64,000 nt of DNA from an uncultured Paracoccaceae bacterium (GCA_947494675.1 CANLVP010000002.1:310001-374000); one strand, 5' to 3'; counted from the stretch's first letter, positions 40,496 through 50,959 are shown. Notes: generated by a model from the sequence alone, not told the origin. Translations and numbers: made by a program.

Positions 40496-42586
40496 TTATT
40501 CTGCTGCAATCTCGATCACCGGTTCCATCTCAGCCATTTGCGCGTCGGTCAGGTGACATTTGACCTGATGGCCCTCGGCCAGGGTGCGGGTGACCGGCAC
40601 CTCTTTTTCACAAAGGCCCCCGGCAACCTGATCCTTCCAGCGGCAACGCGTTTGGAACGGGCAACCGGTGGGTGGGTTCATCGCAGATGGGATGTCGCCT
40701 TCGAGGACGATGTGCTTCTTTTTCACACTCGTGTCGGCAATAGGCACGGCGGACAAAAGCGCTTCGGTATAGGGGTGATAAGGCGGGGCAAAGACCTGAT
40801 CCGTCGTGCCCAGTTCGACCACATGACCCAGATACATAACCATGACGCGGTCTGACAGATAGCGGACGATGGAAAGGTCATGAGAGATGAAAAGCAGCGT
40901 GGTTTTATGCTCGCGCTGGATTTCCATCAGCAAGTCCGTGACGGCCGCCTGCACAGAGACGTCAAGCGCTGAGACCGGTTCGTCGGCCACCACGATGCGG
41001 GCGTCACCGGCAAAAGCCCGTGCAATACCAACACGTTGCTTCTGACCACCCGAAAGTTGGCGCGGCATCCGGTCGGCAAAGGCGCGGGGCAGTTTCACCA
41101 GATCAAGCAGTTCCAGCATCCGCTGGCGGCGTTCGGCGTCGTTGTTGCCGACCTTGAAAATTTCCAAGGCGCGCATGATTTGGCGGCCCACCGTCATGGA
41201 CGGGTTCAACGTGTCGAACGGGTTTTGGAACACCATTTGCACGTCCGCGACGGTCTTGGTGTCGCGCTGTTCAATTGGAATGTTGCCGATGGACTTGTTG
41301 TCGAGGAGGATCTCGCCTTCGGTGGCGGTTTCCAGACCCATCAGCACTTTGGCAAAGGTGGATTTGCCGCAACCGGATTCGCCGACGATGGCCAGTGTTT
41401 CGCTTTCGCGCGCCTCGAACGACAGGGTTTCGTTGGCCTTGACGACCTTCTTTTCGCCGCCGCCGCCAAAGAGCGCATTGGCCGCAACCTCGTAGTATTT
41501 CTTGAGGTTGTCCATCTTGAGGACGACCTGACCGGGGGGGGCTTTCTCTTTGGTTTCAGCGACTTGCGGCGGTGCGTTCCAGTCGATTTCGGAAAAGCGC
41601 AGGCAGCGAGATTCGTGCCGGTCGTTGCCTGTGACCTTCTCCATCGGGATGACTTGGGCATCGCAGCGGCCCGCCTCAAAATAGTCGCAGCGCGGGCCAA
41701 AGTTGCAGCCGCTTGGGCGTTCATGGGGCAGGGGGAAGTTGCCGGGAATGGCGATCAGGGGGCGAGCGTTCTTGTCTGCACCGGGCAACGGGATGGAGCG
41801 GAACAAGGCCTGCGTATAGGGGTGCTGCATCTCGTCAAAGACGTCTTCGATTGAGCCGCGTTCGACCGCTTCGCCGGAATACATCACGCAAATCCGGTCG
41901 CAGGTTTCGAGGACTAAGCCCAGGTTATGACTGATAAAAAGCATGGAGGTCCCATACTTTTTGCCCAAATCCTTCACCAGTTCCACAACCGCCGCCTCGA
42001 CGGTCACGTCCAAAGCCGTGGTGGGCTCATCGAGGATCAGCAAAGAGGGTTTGGACATCAGTGCCATCGCGATCACGATGCGCTGTTGCTGACCACCCGA
42101 AAGCTGGTGCGGGAAGGATTTCAGGATGCGCGCGGGGTCGGGGAGTTTGACGTCTGTGACGACTTCCAATGCGCGTTTCATCGCTTCGGATTCTGAGATG
42201 CCTTCGTGGATCATCGGCACCTCGGCGAGCTGTTTTCCGATCCGCATGGCGGGGTTCAGGGAGGCCATAGGCTCTTGATAAATCATGGCAATTTGGCTGC
42301 CGCGAATGTCGCGCAGCTCTTCGGGCGTCATCGTGTTCATCTCACGCCCTTTGAACTTGATCGACCCGCCAACGATGCGGCCGTTCACGCCCAAATCCTG
42401 CATGACACCAAGGGCCACGGTTGATTTCCCGCAGCCGGATTCGCCAACAACTCCAAGGGCTTCGCCCGGCATGATCTTGGCCGAGAAATCCATCACAGCG
42501 GGAATTTCCCGCAGGCGTGTGAAGAAGGAAATCGACAGTTTGTCGATCTCAAGGATGGGGCCATCGTAGCTTGTGTCTGTTGTCAT
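40496..42586 (-). CDS. Peptide-type ABC transporter, fused dual ATPase
   Basis: Two ABC ATPase domains fused in 696 aa, equivalent to DppD plus DppF. Domain 1 has Walker A GVVGESGCGKST, signature LSGGQQQR and Walker B LLILDEPTTALD; domain 2 has IVGESGCGKST, LSGGQKQR and IVVADEPVSALD. Each ends in an oligo_HPY-type region with cysteines (SGCNFGPRCDYFEAGRCD and TGCPFQTRCRWKDQ). GGAGG lies 7 nt before the ATG. It is the last gene of the operon reading leftward from the binding protein. Confidence 0.93.
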   Translation of the reverse strand: MTTDTSYDGPILEIDKLSISFFTRLREIPAVMDFSAKIMPGEALGVVGESGCGKSTVALGVMQDLGVNGRIVGGSIKFKGREMNTMTPEELRDIRGSQIAMIYQEPMASLNPAMRIGKQLAEVPMIHEGISESEAMKRALEVVTDVKLPDPARILKSFPHQLSGGQQQRIVIAMALMSKPSLLILDEPTTALDVTVEAAVVELVKDLGKKYGTSMLFISHNLGLVLETCDRICVMYSGEAVERGSIEDVFDEMQHPYTQALFRSIPLPGADKNARPLIAIPGNFPLPHERPSGCNFGPRCDYFEAGRCDAQVIPMEKVTGNDRHESRCLRFSEIDWNAPPQVAETKEKAPPGQVVLKMDNLKKYYEVAANALFGGGGEKKVVKANETLSFEARESETLAIVGESGCGKSTFAKVLMGLETATEGEILLDNKSIGNIPIEQRDTKTVADVQMVFQNPFDTLNPSMTVGRQIMRALEIFKVGNNDAERRQRMLELLDLVKLPRAFADRMPRQLSGGQKQRVGIARAFAGDARIVVADEPVSALDVSVQAAVTDLLMEIQREHKTTLLFISHDLSIVRYLSDRVMVMYLGHVVELGTTDQVFAPPYHPYTEALLSAVPIADTSVKKKHIVLEGDIPSAMNPPTGCPFQTRCRWKDQVAGGLCEKEVPVTRTLAEGHQVKCHLTDAQMAEMEPVIEIAAE

Positions 42587-42636
42587 CTCGGTGCCTCCGA
42601 ACGGTCGAAATCAATGATGCACACCCCATGAAGAAT

Positions 42637-42657
42637 CTATGCACAACCTATGCACAA
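42637..42657. repeat. Tandem CTATGCACAA repeat upstream of the dual ATPase
   Basis: CTATGCACAA occurs twice with an 11-bp period (42637-42646 and 42648-42657), about one helical turn, 50-70 bp before the ATPase start. A one-turn direct repeat suits a regulator, but its meaning is not known. Confidence 0.35.
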
Positions 42658-42678
42658 AGTGGGCGTATGCGTTCCTTA

Positions 42679-42706
42679 ATGCGCGGTAACCTTTGTCACC
42701 GCGCAT
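42679..42706. terminator. Intra-operon hairpin between permease and dual ATPase genes
   Basis: A perfect 9-bp stem ATGCGCGGT/ACCGCGCAT with a 10-nt loop lies 4 nt after the permease stop. It lacks a T-run, so it is more likely an mRNA stabiliser or partial attenuator that adjusts subunit ratio than a full terminator. Confidence 0.45.
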
Positions 42707-42710
42707 CGGG

Positions 42711-44159
42711 TTAGTCTTTCAGGCTTTCCTCACGCAGGCCGTCGGCCAGCAGGTTCAAGCCCAGCACAAGCGACAACAGAGCGATCGCAGGCGGCAGCGG
42801 TGGGTGGACGTAGATCAGCAAGAGCTTGCGGCCCTCGTTGATGGTCGATCCCCAGTCGGGTGATTCAGGTGGCAGGCCCAGCCCGAAGAAGCCCAAGGTG
42901 CCCAAAAGGATCGTGGTGTAGCCGATGCGCAGACAGAAATCGACGATCAGCGGGCCACGGGCATTGGGCAGGATTTCCCACAACATGATGTACCACGCGC
43001 CCTCTCCACGGGTCTGTGCGGCGGCGACGTAATCGCGGGTGCGCAGATCAAGGGCCAGACCACGCACGATCCGGAACACGGTAGGTGAGTTCACGAAGAC
43101 CACCGAGACGAAGACCACGAGGATACCGCCGTCGACGTCAAAGAGATCGGCAGCAGGTGGCAGGAAGTTCAGCACCGTGCCTGATTGCGAGATCATCGAC
43201 AGATAGAGCCAGGTCAGCGCACCCAGGATCACAATCAGCATCGGATTGCGTTTGGACGGCTGGGTGTAGAACCGCGAGTTCAGCGAGACCGCAAAGAACA
43301 CGATGGGGAACACAAAGAGGAACGCCGCCATGTAGGATGGGATGCCCGTCGCCACGATCTCTGGCGTGACCAGAAGATAAAAGAGCAGGATCACAGGGAA
43401 GGCGAGGATCAGGTTCGCAAGGAACGACAGGATCGTGTCCAAGCGGCCGCCATAGAAGCCTGCAGGCAGGCCCAGCGTGATCCCCACCATAAAGGCAAAG
43501 ATCGTGGCCAGCGGTGCAATCGCGATCACGATGGTCGAACCATAGACCATGCGGCTGAAGATATCGCGCGCAAGGTTGTCGCCGCCCAGCAGGTAATGCG
43601 GGAACCTCTCATCCCCTTCGGGCATTGGCACACCGGGCAATTTGTTCTTGAGGCCCGAGATTTGTTGCACCGGATCATGGGTGGCGATCATGTCAAAGAG
43701 ACCGGCAAAGATCGCCGTAAAGATCCAGAACATCACAAGGCCAAAGCCGATCATGCCGATGATGCTGTCAAAGAGTTTGCCGTAAAGACCCAAGCGCCGC
43801 TTGAATGTGATCGACGTCACAAAGGTCAAGATGAGTGCGATCCACACAGGCGTAAACTGTTTGGCCATGGCACCGACGATGCCCGTGCTGCCATAGGGCA
43901 TGACAACGCCGCAGACCAAGTAGAGGACGCAGATGGCCAGTGTTGCGAAGAAGAACACTTTGGTCATGGTTTCAAACATGCCAAGTGCGCCGCCGCGCTT
44001 CATCAGTGTGCCGTCCGCGTTGGATTGCAGCGTCATTGCCGGGGCAAAGAAGCTAAGCACGATTTGGATAATGACGGAGACCGCAAAAACGGCGGCACCG
44101 ATTGAGAGCATCGGGTTAAGGATATTGCCGAGCGATCCGGTCCAGGTAAGGGCTTCCAT
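42711..44159 (-). CDS. Peptide-type ABC transporter permease (DppC-like, with N-terminal extension)
   Basis: Inner-membrane permease of 482 aa. The C-terminal part (about 180-482) is a normal DppC-type domain with FGLGLPPESPDWGSTINEGR near the end. The first 180 residues add several extra membrane segments (ILNPMLSIGAAVFAVSV, FFFATLAICVLYLVCG, VWIALILTFVTSITF, FGLVMFWIFTAIFAGL) not found in standard DppC (about 300 aa). GGGAG precedes the ATG at 44159. It forms the channel with the DppB-like permease. Confidence 0.9.
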   Translation of the reverse strand: MEALTWTGSLGNILNPMLSIGAAVFAVSVIIQIVLSFFAPAMTLQSNADGTLMKRGGALGMFETMTKVFFFATLAICVLYLVCGVVMPYGSTGIVGAMAKQFTPVWIALILTFVTSITFKRRLGLYGKLFDSIIGMIGFGLVMFWIFTAIFAGLFDMIATHDPVQQISGLKNKLPGVPMPEGDERFPHYLLGGDNLARDIFSRMVYGSTIVIAIAPLATIFAFMVGITLGLPAGFYGGRLDTILSFLANLILAFPVILLFYLLVTPEIVATGIPSYMAAFLFVFPIVFFAVSLNSRFYTQPSKRNPMLIVILGALTWLYLSMISQSGTVLNFLPPAADLFDVDGGILVVFVSVVFVNSPTVFRIVRGLALDLRTRDYVAAAQTRGEGAWYIMLWEILPNARGPLIVDFCLRIGYTTILLGTLGFFGLGLPPESPDWGSTINEGRKLLLIYVHPPLPPAIALLSLVLGLNLLADGLREESLKD

Positions 44160-44171
44160 GATACTTCTCCC

Positions 44172-45206
44172 TTATGAAATGCGGATGCGCGGGTTGAGGA
44201 ACACATATCCGATGTCGGATATGAGCTGCGTCACCAGCACCACGAAGACGGAAACGATTGAGACACCCAGCAAAAGCTCGATGTCGTTGTTGCGGGCCGC
44301 TTCGACCAGCGTCCAACCAAAGCCTTTGTAGTTGAACAGGGTCTCAACGATCACAACGCCGTTCAAGAGCCACGGGAATTGCAACATGATCACTGTAAAG
44401 GGTGCGATCAAAGCGTTCCGCAAGGCGTGGCGGATGACGATCTTGGGAAAGCTGACGCCCTTGAGGCGGGCGGTGCGGATGTACTGCGCGGTCATCACCT
44501 CGGTCATCGAGGCGCGGGTCATGCGCGCGATATAGCCCATGCCGTAAAGCGCGATGGTGATGACAGGCAGAAAGAAGTTTTCAAAGTTCGCGTCATCGAT
44601 GGCCGACGTGGCCGAGCCTTTGAACGGGATCGTGTCCCAGTCGATGATCACCTTGGTCCCGAGCACGGCAATCAGGATCACGCCCGACACATATTCGGGC
44701 GTTGCGGTTGAGACGATGGAGGCCGTGGACAGGGTGCGATCGGTGCCAGAGCCTTCGCGCATCCCGGCCAGCACGCCGATCAGCAGGGCGCCGGGGACCA
44801 TTACCATCATCACCCAGAACATCAGCTTACCCGTCGCGCCAAGCCGGGTGCTGACGATGGTGCTGACGTTATCCTTGAAGACGGTTGAAAAGCCCCAGTC
44901 GCCTTGGATGACGCCACAAAAGGTTTTGCCTTCTTCGCAGCGGCTGCGGACCTCGCCGTCAGACCCCTCGATCACGTATCCCGGCAAGACGCCAAGCCAT
45001 TGTCCGTATTTGACCGGCAGCGCCTGTTGGTAGCCACGGTTGGTCAGATAGCTGGTCACAGCCTCATCCGACATGCGAAAGTTGCCTTGGGTTTTGGCGA
45101 GCTTTTCAAGGTTCGGATAAAGGTTGGTCAGCCAGAAGACGATGAATGTCAGGCAGAGCGCCGTCAGGAGCATGACCCCAACCCGGCGAAGAATAAACAG
45201 TCCCAT
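44172..45206 (-). CDS. Peptide-type ABC transporter permease (DppB-like)
   Basis: Inner-membrane permease of 344 aa with an N-terminal transmembrane segment (MGLFILRRVGVMLLTALCLTF), a periplasmic stretch, and five more spans with the DppB-type ARMTRASMTEVM EAA loop. It lies 12 nt upstream of the DppC-like gene and 131 nt downstream of the binding-protein gene, after a terminator. Confidence 0.9.
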   Translation of the reverse strand: MGLFILRRVGVMLLTALCLTFIVFWLTNLYPNLEKLAKTQGNFRMSDEAVTSYLTNRGYQQALPVKYGQWLGVLPGYVIEGSDGEVRSRCEEGKTFCGVIQGDWGFSTVFKDNVSTIVSTRLGATGKLMFWVMMVMVPGALLIGVLAGMREGSGTDRTLSTASIVSTATPEYVSGVILIAVLGTKVIIDWDTIPFKGSATSAIDDANFENFFLPVITIALYGMGYIARMTRASMTEVMTAQYIRTARLKGVSFPKIVIRHALRNALIAPFTVIMLQFPWLLNGVVIVETLFNYKGFGWTLVEAARNNDIELLLGVSIVSVFVVLVTQLISDIGYVFLNPRIRIS

Positions 45207-45299
45207 AAAGACCCCTGTTGGTCTGCGGCGGGGGCATTGCCCTGCCTGTCAGCTGTGCCCGCAGGTTGATCCTGTGTGGCGTGGCTACGGTAGTAAAAA

Positions 45300-45325
45300 G
45301 GGCCGCACCATGTTTGGCGCGGCCC
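45300..45325 (-). terminator. Terminator downstream of the ABC binding-protein gene
   Basis: Read on the minus strand, GGGCCGC-12 nt-GCGGCCC is followed by TTTTTACT. It lies 12 nt after the binding-protein stop and before the permease gene. Partial termination here would make more binding protein than membrane subunits, as in many ABC operons. Confidence 0.75.
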
Positions 45326-45336
45326 TGATCGTTGGA

Positions 45337-46998
45337 TTAAGCGGCGATGCCGATCTTATAGATCTGCGGCAGGTATGCGATGTGCATATCCCAGCCGACA
45401 AAGCCCGGCTTGGCGTGGCGATAAACCGTCCGCCAGTAGGGCTGGATGGTCACGCCTTCGTCGGTCATGATCCCCTGCAGCTTGGCCATCACCTCGCGGC
45501 GCGCATCGGCGTCGGCAAGGCTGTTGGCTTCGGCCAGAAGGGCGTCAAACTCAGCATTGGCAAAGCCAGCTTCGTTCCATGCCTCGCCAGAGCGATAAGC
45601 CAGACCCAGGATCTGGGTGTCGATGGGACGGTGGTTCCAGTTCGTGGAAGAGAACGGGTACTTGGTCCAGTCGTTCCAGAAGGTCGAGCCGGGGATCGTT
45701 GTCCGCTTGACGTTGAAACCAGCGTCGCGCAGCTGTGCGGCTACGGCGTCGGTGGTGTTCTTGCGCCAGTCATCATCGATGGAAGTAATTTCCATCTCAA
45801 AGTCGGCCATGCCTGCTTCGGTCAGCAGGGCAAGTGCGCCCTCTGGATCGTATGGCAGGGCAGGGACGTCAGCCCAGGCAGGGTGCATCGGACCGACGTG
45901 CTGGTTGCGTGCAACCTCACCCCGGTTTGCATAGCCCAGCTCAAGACAGACAGAGTTGTCGACGGCCATTGCGATGGCCTGACGGACGCGCTTGTCTGCG
46001 TAGGGCTTCACGCCATCGACTTCGGCCAATTGGTTTGGACGGATGACGATAGTCGCGGCAGACGCGATAGAGCTTTCGACCCAGCCGATGCCGTTGAAGA
46101 CGTCGACAAAATCACCAACGGTTTCCCATGTCATATCAACTTCGTCGGCAGCAGCAGCGGCCACCCAAGCGGATGGGTCGGTGCCGTAGTCGATGAACTC
46201 AACACGGTCGAGATAAGCGCCTTTGCCAGCGGCATAGCCCCACCAGTCGTGGTCTTCGTTGCGCACGAGCACAGCCTTGACGCCGACCTCGTTGGATTCG
46301 GGCAGGTAAGGGCCGGTGCCAACAGGGTTGCCGGTGATGTTTTCAGCATCATAGCTTGCTGGAACAATCGCCGCAGGATAGTCGGCCATGCCAGCGATCA
46401 GCGTGATGTCGGATGCAGGCAGCATCAGTTTCACGGTGTGGCTGTCGGTGGCGACAATCGCGCCGTCGATGGCTTTTTCGGTTTCAGGATCAATCAGGAT
46501 CGCGAAACGACCGGCCATTGAGTTGCCTTCAAGTGATTTGTCGCACCAACCAACGATGTTGCGTGCAACATCTTCTGCGGTGAAATCGCTTCCGTCGTTC
46601 CACTTGACGCCCTGACGGACGTTCAGCGTGTATTCGGTGGCGTCTTCGTTGACTTCCCAGCTTTCCAGCAACATCGGCTGGAACGAACCGTCGTTTTGGT
46701 ATTCCACGAGATATTCCAGCCAGCCGCCGGTCACGAAGGCCATTTGCGACCAGTCATACGTCCGTGGGTCTTTCAGCGCGCGGACTTCCATCTGCATGCG
46801 CATCGTGCCGCCCTGTTGGGCGTGGGCTGCGGCCTGTGCAGGCGCGTTCAGACCAAGAAGGCCGTATGCAGCAGCCGAGGTCAGCCCAAGCGCCGTCGTG
46901 CGGGACAGGAATTCGCGGCGGCTCAGTTTGCCGGCCTTCTCATCCTGTGCGTATTGAAGTGCTGCCGGATGGACCGACATGTTGGTGTGGTGCGTCAT
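45337..46998 (-). CDS. ABC transporter substrate-binding protein, peptide/opine-like, Tat-type signal
   Basis: Periplasmic binding protein of 553 aa in the SBP_bac_5 (peptide/opine/nickel) family. The N-terminus has [19 protein letters not shown], a twin-arginine signal, after about 25 residues of leader. Internal motifs [19 protein letters not shown] and [23 protein letters not shown] fit the family. GGGAG lies 6-7 nt before the ATG at 46998; a longer frame upstream is unlikely. Upstream lies an imperfect palindrome (GTGC-GTCAAT-GCAC within 47124-47150), a possible site for the AraC protein encoded next. Confidence 0.92.
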   Translation of the reverse strand: MTHHTNMSVHPAALQYAQDEKAGKLSRREFLSRTTALGLTSAAAYGLLGLNAPAQAAAHAQQGGTMRMQMEVRALKDPRTYDWSQMAFVTGGWLEYLVEYQNDGSFQPMLLESWEVNEDATEYTLNVRQGVKWNDGSDFTAEDVARNIVGWCDKSLEGNSMAGRFAILIDPETEKAIDGAIVATDSHTVKLMLPASDITLIAGMADYPAAIVPASYDAENITGNPVGTGPYLPESNEVGVKAVLVRNEDHDWWGYAAGKGAYLDRVEFIDYGTDPSAWVAAAAADEVDMTWETVGDFVDVFNGIGWVESSIASAATIVIRPNQLAEVDGVKPYADKRVRQAIAMAVDNSVCLELGYANRGEVARNQHVGPMHPAWADVPALPYDPEGALALLTEAGMADFEMEITSIDDDWRKNTTDAVAAQLRDAGFNVKRTTIPGSTFWNDWTKYPFSSTNWNHRPIDTQILGLAYRSGEAWNEAGFANAEFDALLAEANSLADADARREVMAKLQGIMTDEGVTIQPYWRTVYRHAKPGFVGWDMHIAYLPQIYKIGIAA

Positions 46999-47241
46999 AC
47001 TTTTCTCCCTGTGACACATTTTATTGTTGAGACCCCGCACGACTCCCACCGTGCGAAGCGAAAACAGCAAACGCGAGGCGCGGTGCTGCAAAAATTCCCA
47101 ATACCGCATTCAGTCACCCTTTCCCCCGTGCGTCAATGCACACATTGGGGAAATCGGATCACGTTTGCGACGGGTTGATGCGCCAAAAGCGACATTTGTC
47201 CGACATTTTGCCAAGCGGTCAAAAACGACATTCATAAGCTG

Positions 47242-48069
47242 CTAGCGTCGCTGCGCTGCGGCACCATGTTTGCGAAAATCAGACGGTGTGCGGCCTGCGC
47301 GGGCCAGAAACGCCCGGCTGAAATAGGCGGGGGAGTGGAACCCAAGTTCCGCCGCAATCTGTTGCACCGGTGTCCGCGTCTCACGCAGAAGGATGCAAGC
47401 CTCGTAGTGCACCCGGTCGGACAGAAGCGCCAGCGCCGACTTGCCGCAGGTCTGTTTGCAGCAGCGCGTCAGGTGGGTCGGTGTGACGCCAAGTTCGGCG
47501 GCAAAGTCGCCGACACGGCGATCGGTGCGATAATCACGCTCAATCAGATCGGTATAGGCCGCGACAAGGCGCGCCGAACTTGTGTCGCTGCGGGCCTCCT
47601 GCCCATCATCGTGCTGACCCAGCTGACGTTCAAAGAACACTGCGAGCAGTCCAAGGTGGTAGTGCGCGGCGCGGTTATGGGCGTTGCGGTCTGATTTCAG
47701 TTCACGCTCCAACCCGTCGAGCAGGCCCAACAGTTCCTTTTGCGCGGTCACGTCCCGCAGGCGCAGATGCATATGCTCATCCGGCCATTCAGAGGCCATG
47801 GCGCCGGGGATCGTCACCATCTGGCCAAACACGGTCGGCCCAAGATCAAAGCCATACATGGTGTGCGCGGGAATGAAGATCAGGTTGTTGGGACCATAGC
47901 CACTGGTCAGCCCTGCCACCGTGATCCGGCCATGGCCCTTGCCGACAAAAAGCAGGCGCGGGGAGGCATGGCTGCGCATGGCTTCGGTCCGCCAACGGCC
48001 CGCTTGCGGGTTCTGGGCAATCGGCGTCAGCGCGAGCGCTGTCGCGGTCTTCTCGGTCGGATTCAGCAT
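47242..48069 (-). CDS. AraC-family transcriptional regulator
   Basis: Regulator of about 275 aa with an N-terminal cupin-type sensor (about 1-130) and a C-terminal double helix-turn-helix: VGDFAAELGVTPTHLTRCC and VQQIAAELGFHSPAYFSRAFLARAGRTPSDFR. It lies directly upstream of, and on the same strand as, the ABC operon, so it probably controls it. The start at 48069 is preferred to a TTG nine codons earlier because of the GGGGG upstream. Ligand unknown. Confidence 0.88.
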   Translation of the reverse strand: MLNPTEKTATALALTPIAQNPQAGRWRTEAMRSHASPRLLFVGKGHGRITVAGLTSGYGPNNLIFIPAHTMYGFDLGPTVFGQMVTIPGAMASEWPDEHMHLRLRDVTAQKELLGLLDGLERELKSDRNAHNRAAHYHLGLLAVFFERQLGQHDDGQEARSDTSSARLVAAYTDLIERDYRTDRRVGDFAAELGVTPTHLTRCCKQTCGKSALALLSDRVHYEACILLRETRTPVQQIAAELGFHSPAYFSRAFLARAGRTPSDFRKHGAAAQRR

Positions 48070-48132
48070 GTGCCCCCGCAGGTTGTATTTGTGCAAATTT
48101 GGCCCGAGTGCCGCGAAAAAACAATCATCAAT

Positions 48133-49020
48133 TCAAGAAACAAACCGTATTGATGTGGATAACTCTGTGGATGGCATGTGGACGTGGTGCCAGTCTCGCA
48201 TGCGCTTGTTGAACCATGTCCGCTGGCGTTTGGCGTATTGCCGGGTGCTGATTGTCGCGGCCTCGCGCGCCTGAACAAGGGTCATAGCGGCTTGCAGGTA
48301 AGCCACGAGTTCTGGAGCGCCAATGGCCTTGGCGGCGGGTGGCGCGGCGTTCCAATGGGGCAGGATGGCGCGGACCTCTTCCAAAGCGCCACCATCGAGC
48401 ATCAGATCAAAGCGCTGGTTGATGCGCGGGGTGAGCCAGTCCTTGGGCGCGTCGAGAACGATGGGTGTGGCGTTTGAGAGCGGCAGCAGTGGCGGCGGCG
48501 TGTCGTCTTGCCATGACGCGAGGCTACGGCCGGTTTGAAACTGCACCTCCCAAGCGCGTTGCACCCGCATAGGGTTTTGGGTGTCGATCCGCGTGGCGGT
48601 TTCTGGGTCGAGGTCGGCCAGCATCGCAGCGCGGTCGCGCGCATCGCCCATCATCCGGGTCTGGCTGTCGATGGGGGGGATTTCCGCCAAGCCTTCGGTC
48701 AGGGCACTGAAATAAAGCCCGGTGCCGCCGACGATAATTGGGCGCGCACCGTTCAGCAGGGGTGTAATGTCGCGCAGCCAGTGGCCAACAGAATAGCTTT
48801 GATCAAATGGCACATGGCCATAAAGCGCATGGGGCGCGCGTGCCAGATCGGCGTCGTCAGGCCGTGCGGTCAGCACGCGAAAGGCGTCAAACACCTGCAG
48901 CGCATCCGCGTTCACCACAACCCCACCTTGCATCTGCGCGATGTGCAGCGCCAATGCGGACTTTCCAGAGGCTGTTGGTCCCGCAATCAGGACAGGTCTA
49001 TCAGGATAAATATCGATCAT
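48133..49020 (-). CDS. miaA: tRNA dimethylallyltransferase
   Basis: Adds an isopentenyl group to A37 of tRNAs reading UNN codons. P-loop [12 protein letters not shown] at residues 14-25, DALQVFDAF and [11 protein letters not shown], and the C-terminal [14 protein letters not shown] are characteristic. At 295 aa it is full length. The gene is divergent from pyrH, and its ATG lies about 130 bp away. Confidence 0.95.
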   Translation of the reverse strand: MIDIYPDRPVLIAGPTASGKSALALHIAQMQGGVVVNADALQVFDAFRVLTARPDDADLARAPHALYGHVPFDQSYSVGHWLRDITPLLNGARPIIVGGTGLYFSALTEGLAEIPPIDSQTRMMGDARDRAAMLADLDPETATRIDTQNPMRVQRAWEVQFQTGRSLASWQDDTPPPLLPLSNATPIVLDAPKDWLTPRINQRFDLMLDGGALEEVRAILPHWNAAPPAAKAIGAPELVAYLQAAMTLVQAREAATISTRQYAKRQRTWFNKRMRDWHHVHMPSTELSTSIRFVS

Positions 49021-49153
49021 GATCAGGGGCTTGTCTGGCGATCCTCAGGCGGGGCGTGCACGAAATGGCGCATGGCGTTGATGCACCATTGAACTTGTCC
49101 CCTTGTTGCGACATTTTGCGCGGGATCGCAAATAACTCGTCCCGGGGGCCACC

Positions 49154-49879
49154 ATGACAGACGCAACGCAGACCACTTATCGCCGGGTCATGTTGAAGAT
49201 TTCAGGTGAGGCGCTGATGGGCGACACCGGATTTGGCCTGCATCCCCCGACCGTGCAACGCATCGCCCAAGAGGTGAAAATCGTGCACGACATGGGGGTC
49301 GAGATTTGCATGGTCATCGGCGGCGGCAACATCTTTCGCGGCTTGCAAGGCAGCGCGCAGGGGATGGAGCGGACGACCGCCGATTATATGGGGATGCTGG
49401 CCACGGTGATGAACGCGCTGGCGATGCAATCCGCTTTGGAAGAGCTCAACATCCACACCCGCGTGATTTCGGCCATCACCATGAACGAAGTGGCAGAGCC
49501 CTATATCCGCCGCCGCGCCGTGCGCCACCTTGAGAAAAAGCGCGTTTGCATTTTTGCGGCGGGCACCGGCAACCCGTATTTCACCACAGACACCGCCGCG
49601 ACGCTTCGCGCCAATGAGATGGCCTGTCAGGCGATCCTCAAAGGCACCAAGGTTGATGGTGTCTACGACAAAGACCCTGCCAAGAACGATGATGCGGTGC
49701 GGTTCGACAAGGTGACCTATGACGAGGTGCTGGCCAAGCATCTGGGCGTGATGGACGCCAGCGCCATTGCGCTGGCCCGCGACAACCATCTGCCAATCAT
49801 CGTCTTTAGTCTTGATGAACCGGGCGGCTTCCGTGGCATCCTTGCCGGTGAAGGCACCTATACCATCGTCAGCGATTAA
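49154..49879 (+). CDS. pyrH: UMP kinase
   Basis: Phosphorylates UMP to UDP in pyrimidine synthesis; 241 aa. The N-terminal [13 protein letters not shown], the GGGNIFRG nucleotide loop and the [13 protein letters not shown] and [19 protein letters not shown] segments match bacterial PyrH. It begins the conserved block of pyrH, frr, uppS, cdsA, dxr and rseP. Confidence 0.97.
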   Translation: MTDATQTTYRRVMLKISGEALMGDTGFGLHPPTVQRIAQEVKIVHDMGVEICMVIGGGNIFRGLQGSAQGMERTTADYMGMLATVMNALAMQSALEELNIHTRVISAITMNEVAEPYIRRRAVRHLEKKRVCIFAAGTGNPYFTTDTAATLRANEMACQAILKGTKVDGVYDKDPAKNDDAVRFDKVTYDEVLAKHLGVMDASAIALARDNHLPIIVFSLDEPGGFRGILAGEGTYTIVSD

Positions 49880-49983
49880 CCGCGTGACCCCTGTCAGGGG
49901 GCATTTGTCGGGTTATTCCCCTTGCGCGATGCTGCGCTGCGGCACAAATTAGAGCCTAAGCTGTTCGCAACAAGGGGATCCAG

Positions 49984-50274
49984 ATGTTCAAGTTTCTTTT
50001 CGGCAAAAAAGGCACGGTAGAAACGGTCAAGGAGACGCAGCGCCAGACGGCAGAGCGGGCCTTGGGCGAGTTGAATGAGGTTTTGGCGACCCTGCCAGAT
50101 CAGCCACGCATCGCGATTGCCCCCGGCGAGGCCACGATCACCATTGATTGGCCCGAGCATATGCCAGACGAGGCCAAAGCGCTGCCTGCGCCCACGCCAG
50201 AAGAGCTGACACCCGACGCGCCAGCCGTTGAAGAGGCACCGGTTGAGGGTGAAGATGCCGCAAAGGCGGCGTAA
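49984..50274 (+). CDS. Small acidic hypothetical protein between pyrH and frr (96 aa)
   Basis: Protein of 96 aa beginning MFKFLFGKKGTVETVKE, then a region with IAIAPGEATITIDWPEH and an acidic Pro/Glu/Ala-rich tail. AGGGG lies about 7 nt upstream of the ATG. It interrupts the usual pyrH-frr adjacency. Family not recognised. Confidence 0.75.
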   Translation: MFKFLFGKKGTVETVKETQRQTAERALGELNEVLATLPDQPRIAIAPGEATITIDWPEHMPDEAKALPAPTPEELTPDAPAVEEAPVEGEDAAKAA

Positions 50275-50395
50275 TTCCGCCCGTCTTTAACGAAAAACTG
50301 CCGAACTTCTGCGGTTTTCCTGACCTATACAAGTCACGGATTTTCAACTAGAACCTGCGAAAGCAGGGCGAATGCCCCATGAAGTGAGCAGACAC

Positions 50396-50959
50396 ATGGC
50401 AGACGATTTTATTCTTGATACCGACGATCTTGAGCGTCGGATGGACGGCGCAATTGCAAACTTGCGCACCGAACTGGCGTCATTGCGCACGGGCCGCGCA
50501 TCGGGTTCGATGCTGGAACCGGTAATGGTTGACGCCTATGGCTCCATGACGCCGATCAACCAGGTGGGCACGGTGAATGTGCCAGAACCGCGGATGGTAA
50601 CGATCAATGTCTGGGACAAGGCGCTGGTCGGTAAGGTCGAAAAAGCGATCCGCGAAAGCGGGCTGGGGATCAATCCGCAGCTGAATGGCACGATCATCAT
50701 GTTGCCGATCCCGGAGCTGAACGAAGAGCGCCGTCGTGACCTGACCAAAGTGGCGGGCGGCTATGCCGAAAGCGCGCGGGTCTCGATCCGCAATCTGCGC
50801 CGCGACGGCATGGACCAGATCAAGAAAGCCAAGGCTGACGGCATGTCGGAAGACGACCAGAAGTTCTGGGAAGCGGCCGTTCAGGAATTGACGGATACAT
50901 ATATTAAGAATGTTGATGATACGCTTGAGAACAAGCAGGCGGAGATCATGCAAGTCTAA
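50396..50959 (+). CDS. frr: Ribosome recycling factor
   Basis: Splits post-termination ribosomes with EF-G. The 187-aa protein has the expected L-shape segments [47 protein letters not shown] and [16 protein letters not shown]. The ATG at 50396 gives the family start [11 protein letters not shown]. The 121-bp gap before it may hold a promoter (TATACA at 50326), but no strong -35 was found. Confidence 0.97.
   Translation: MADDFILDTDDLERRMDGAIANLRTELASLRTGRASGSMLEPVMVDAYGSMTPINQVGTVNVPEPRMVTINVWDKALVGKVEKAIRESGLGINPQLNGTIIMLPIPELNEERRRDLTKVAGGYAESARVSIRNLRRDGMDQIKKAKADGMSEDDQKFWEAAVQELTDTYIKNVDDTLENKQAEIMQV

Noticed and set aside
42637-42657. CRISPR-like repeat
   Set aside because: Only two 10-bp units at an 11-bp period, with no spacers and no cas genes.
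45124-46521. Plus-strand frame of 465 codons
   Set aside because: Antisense to the ABC binding-protein gene.
49888-49900. Terminator after pyrH
   Set aside because: CCCCT/AGGGG is a short stem with no T-run, so it was not listed.
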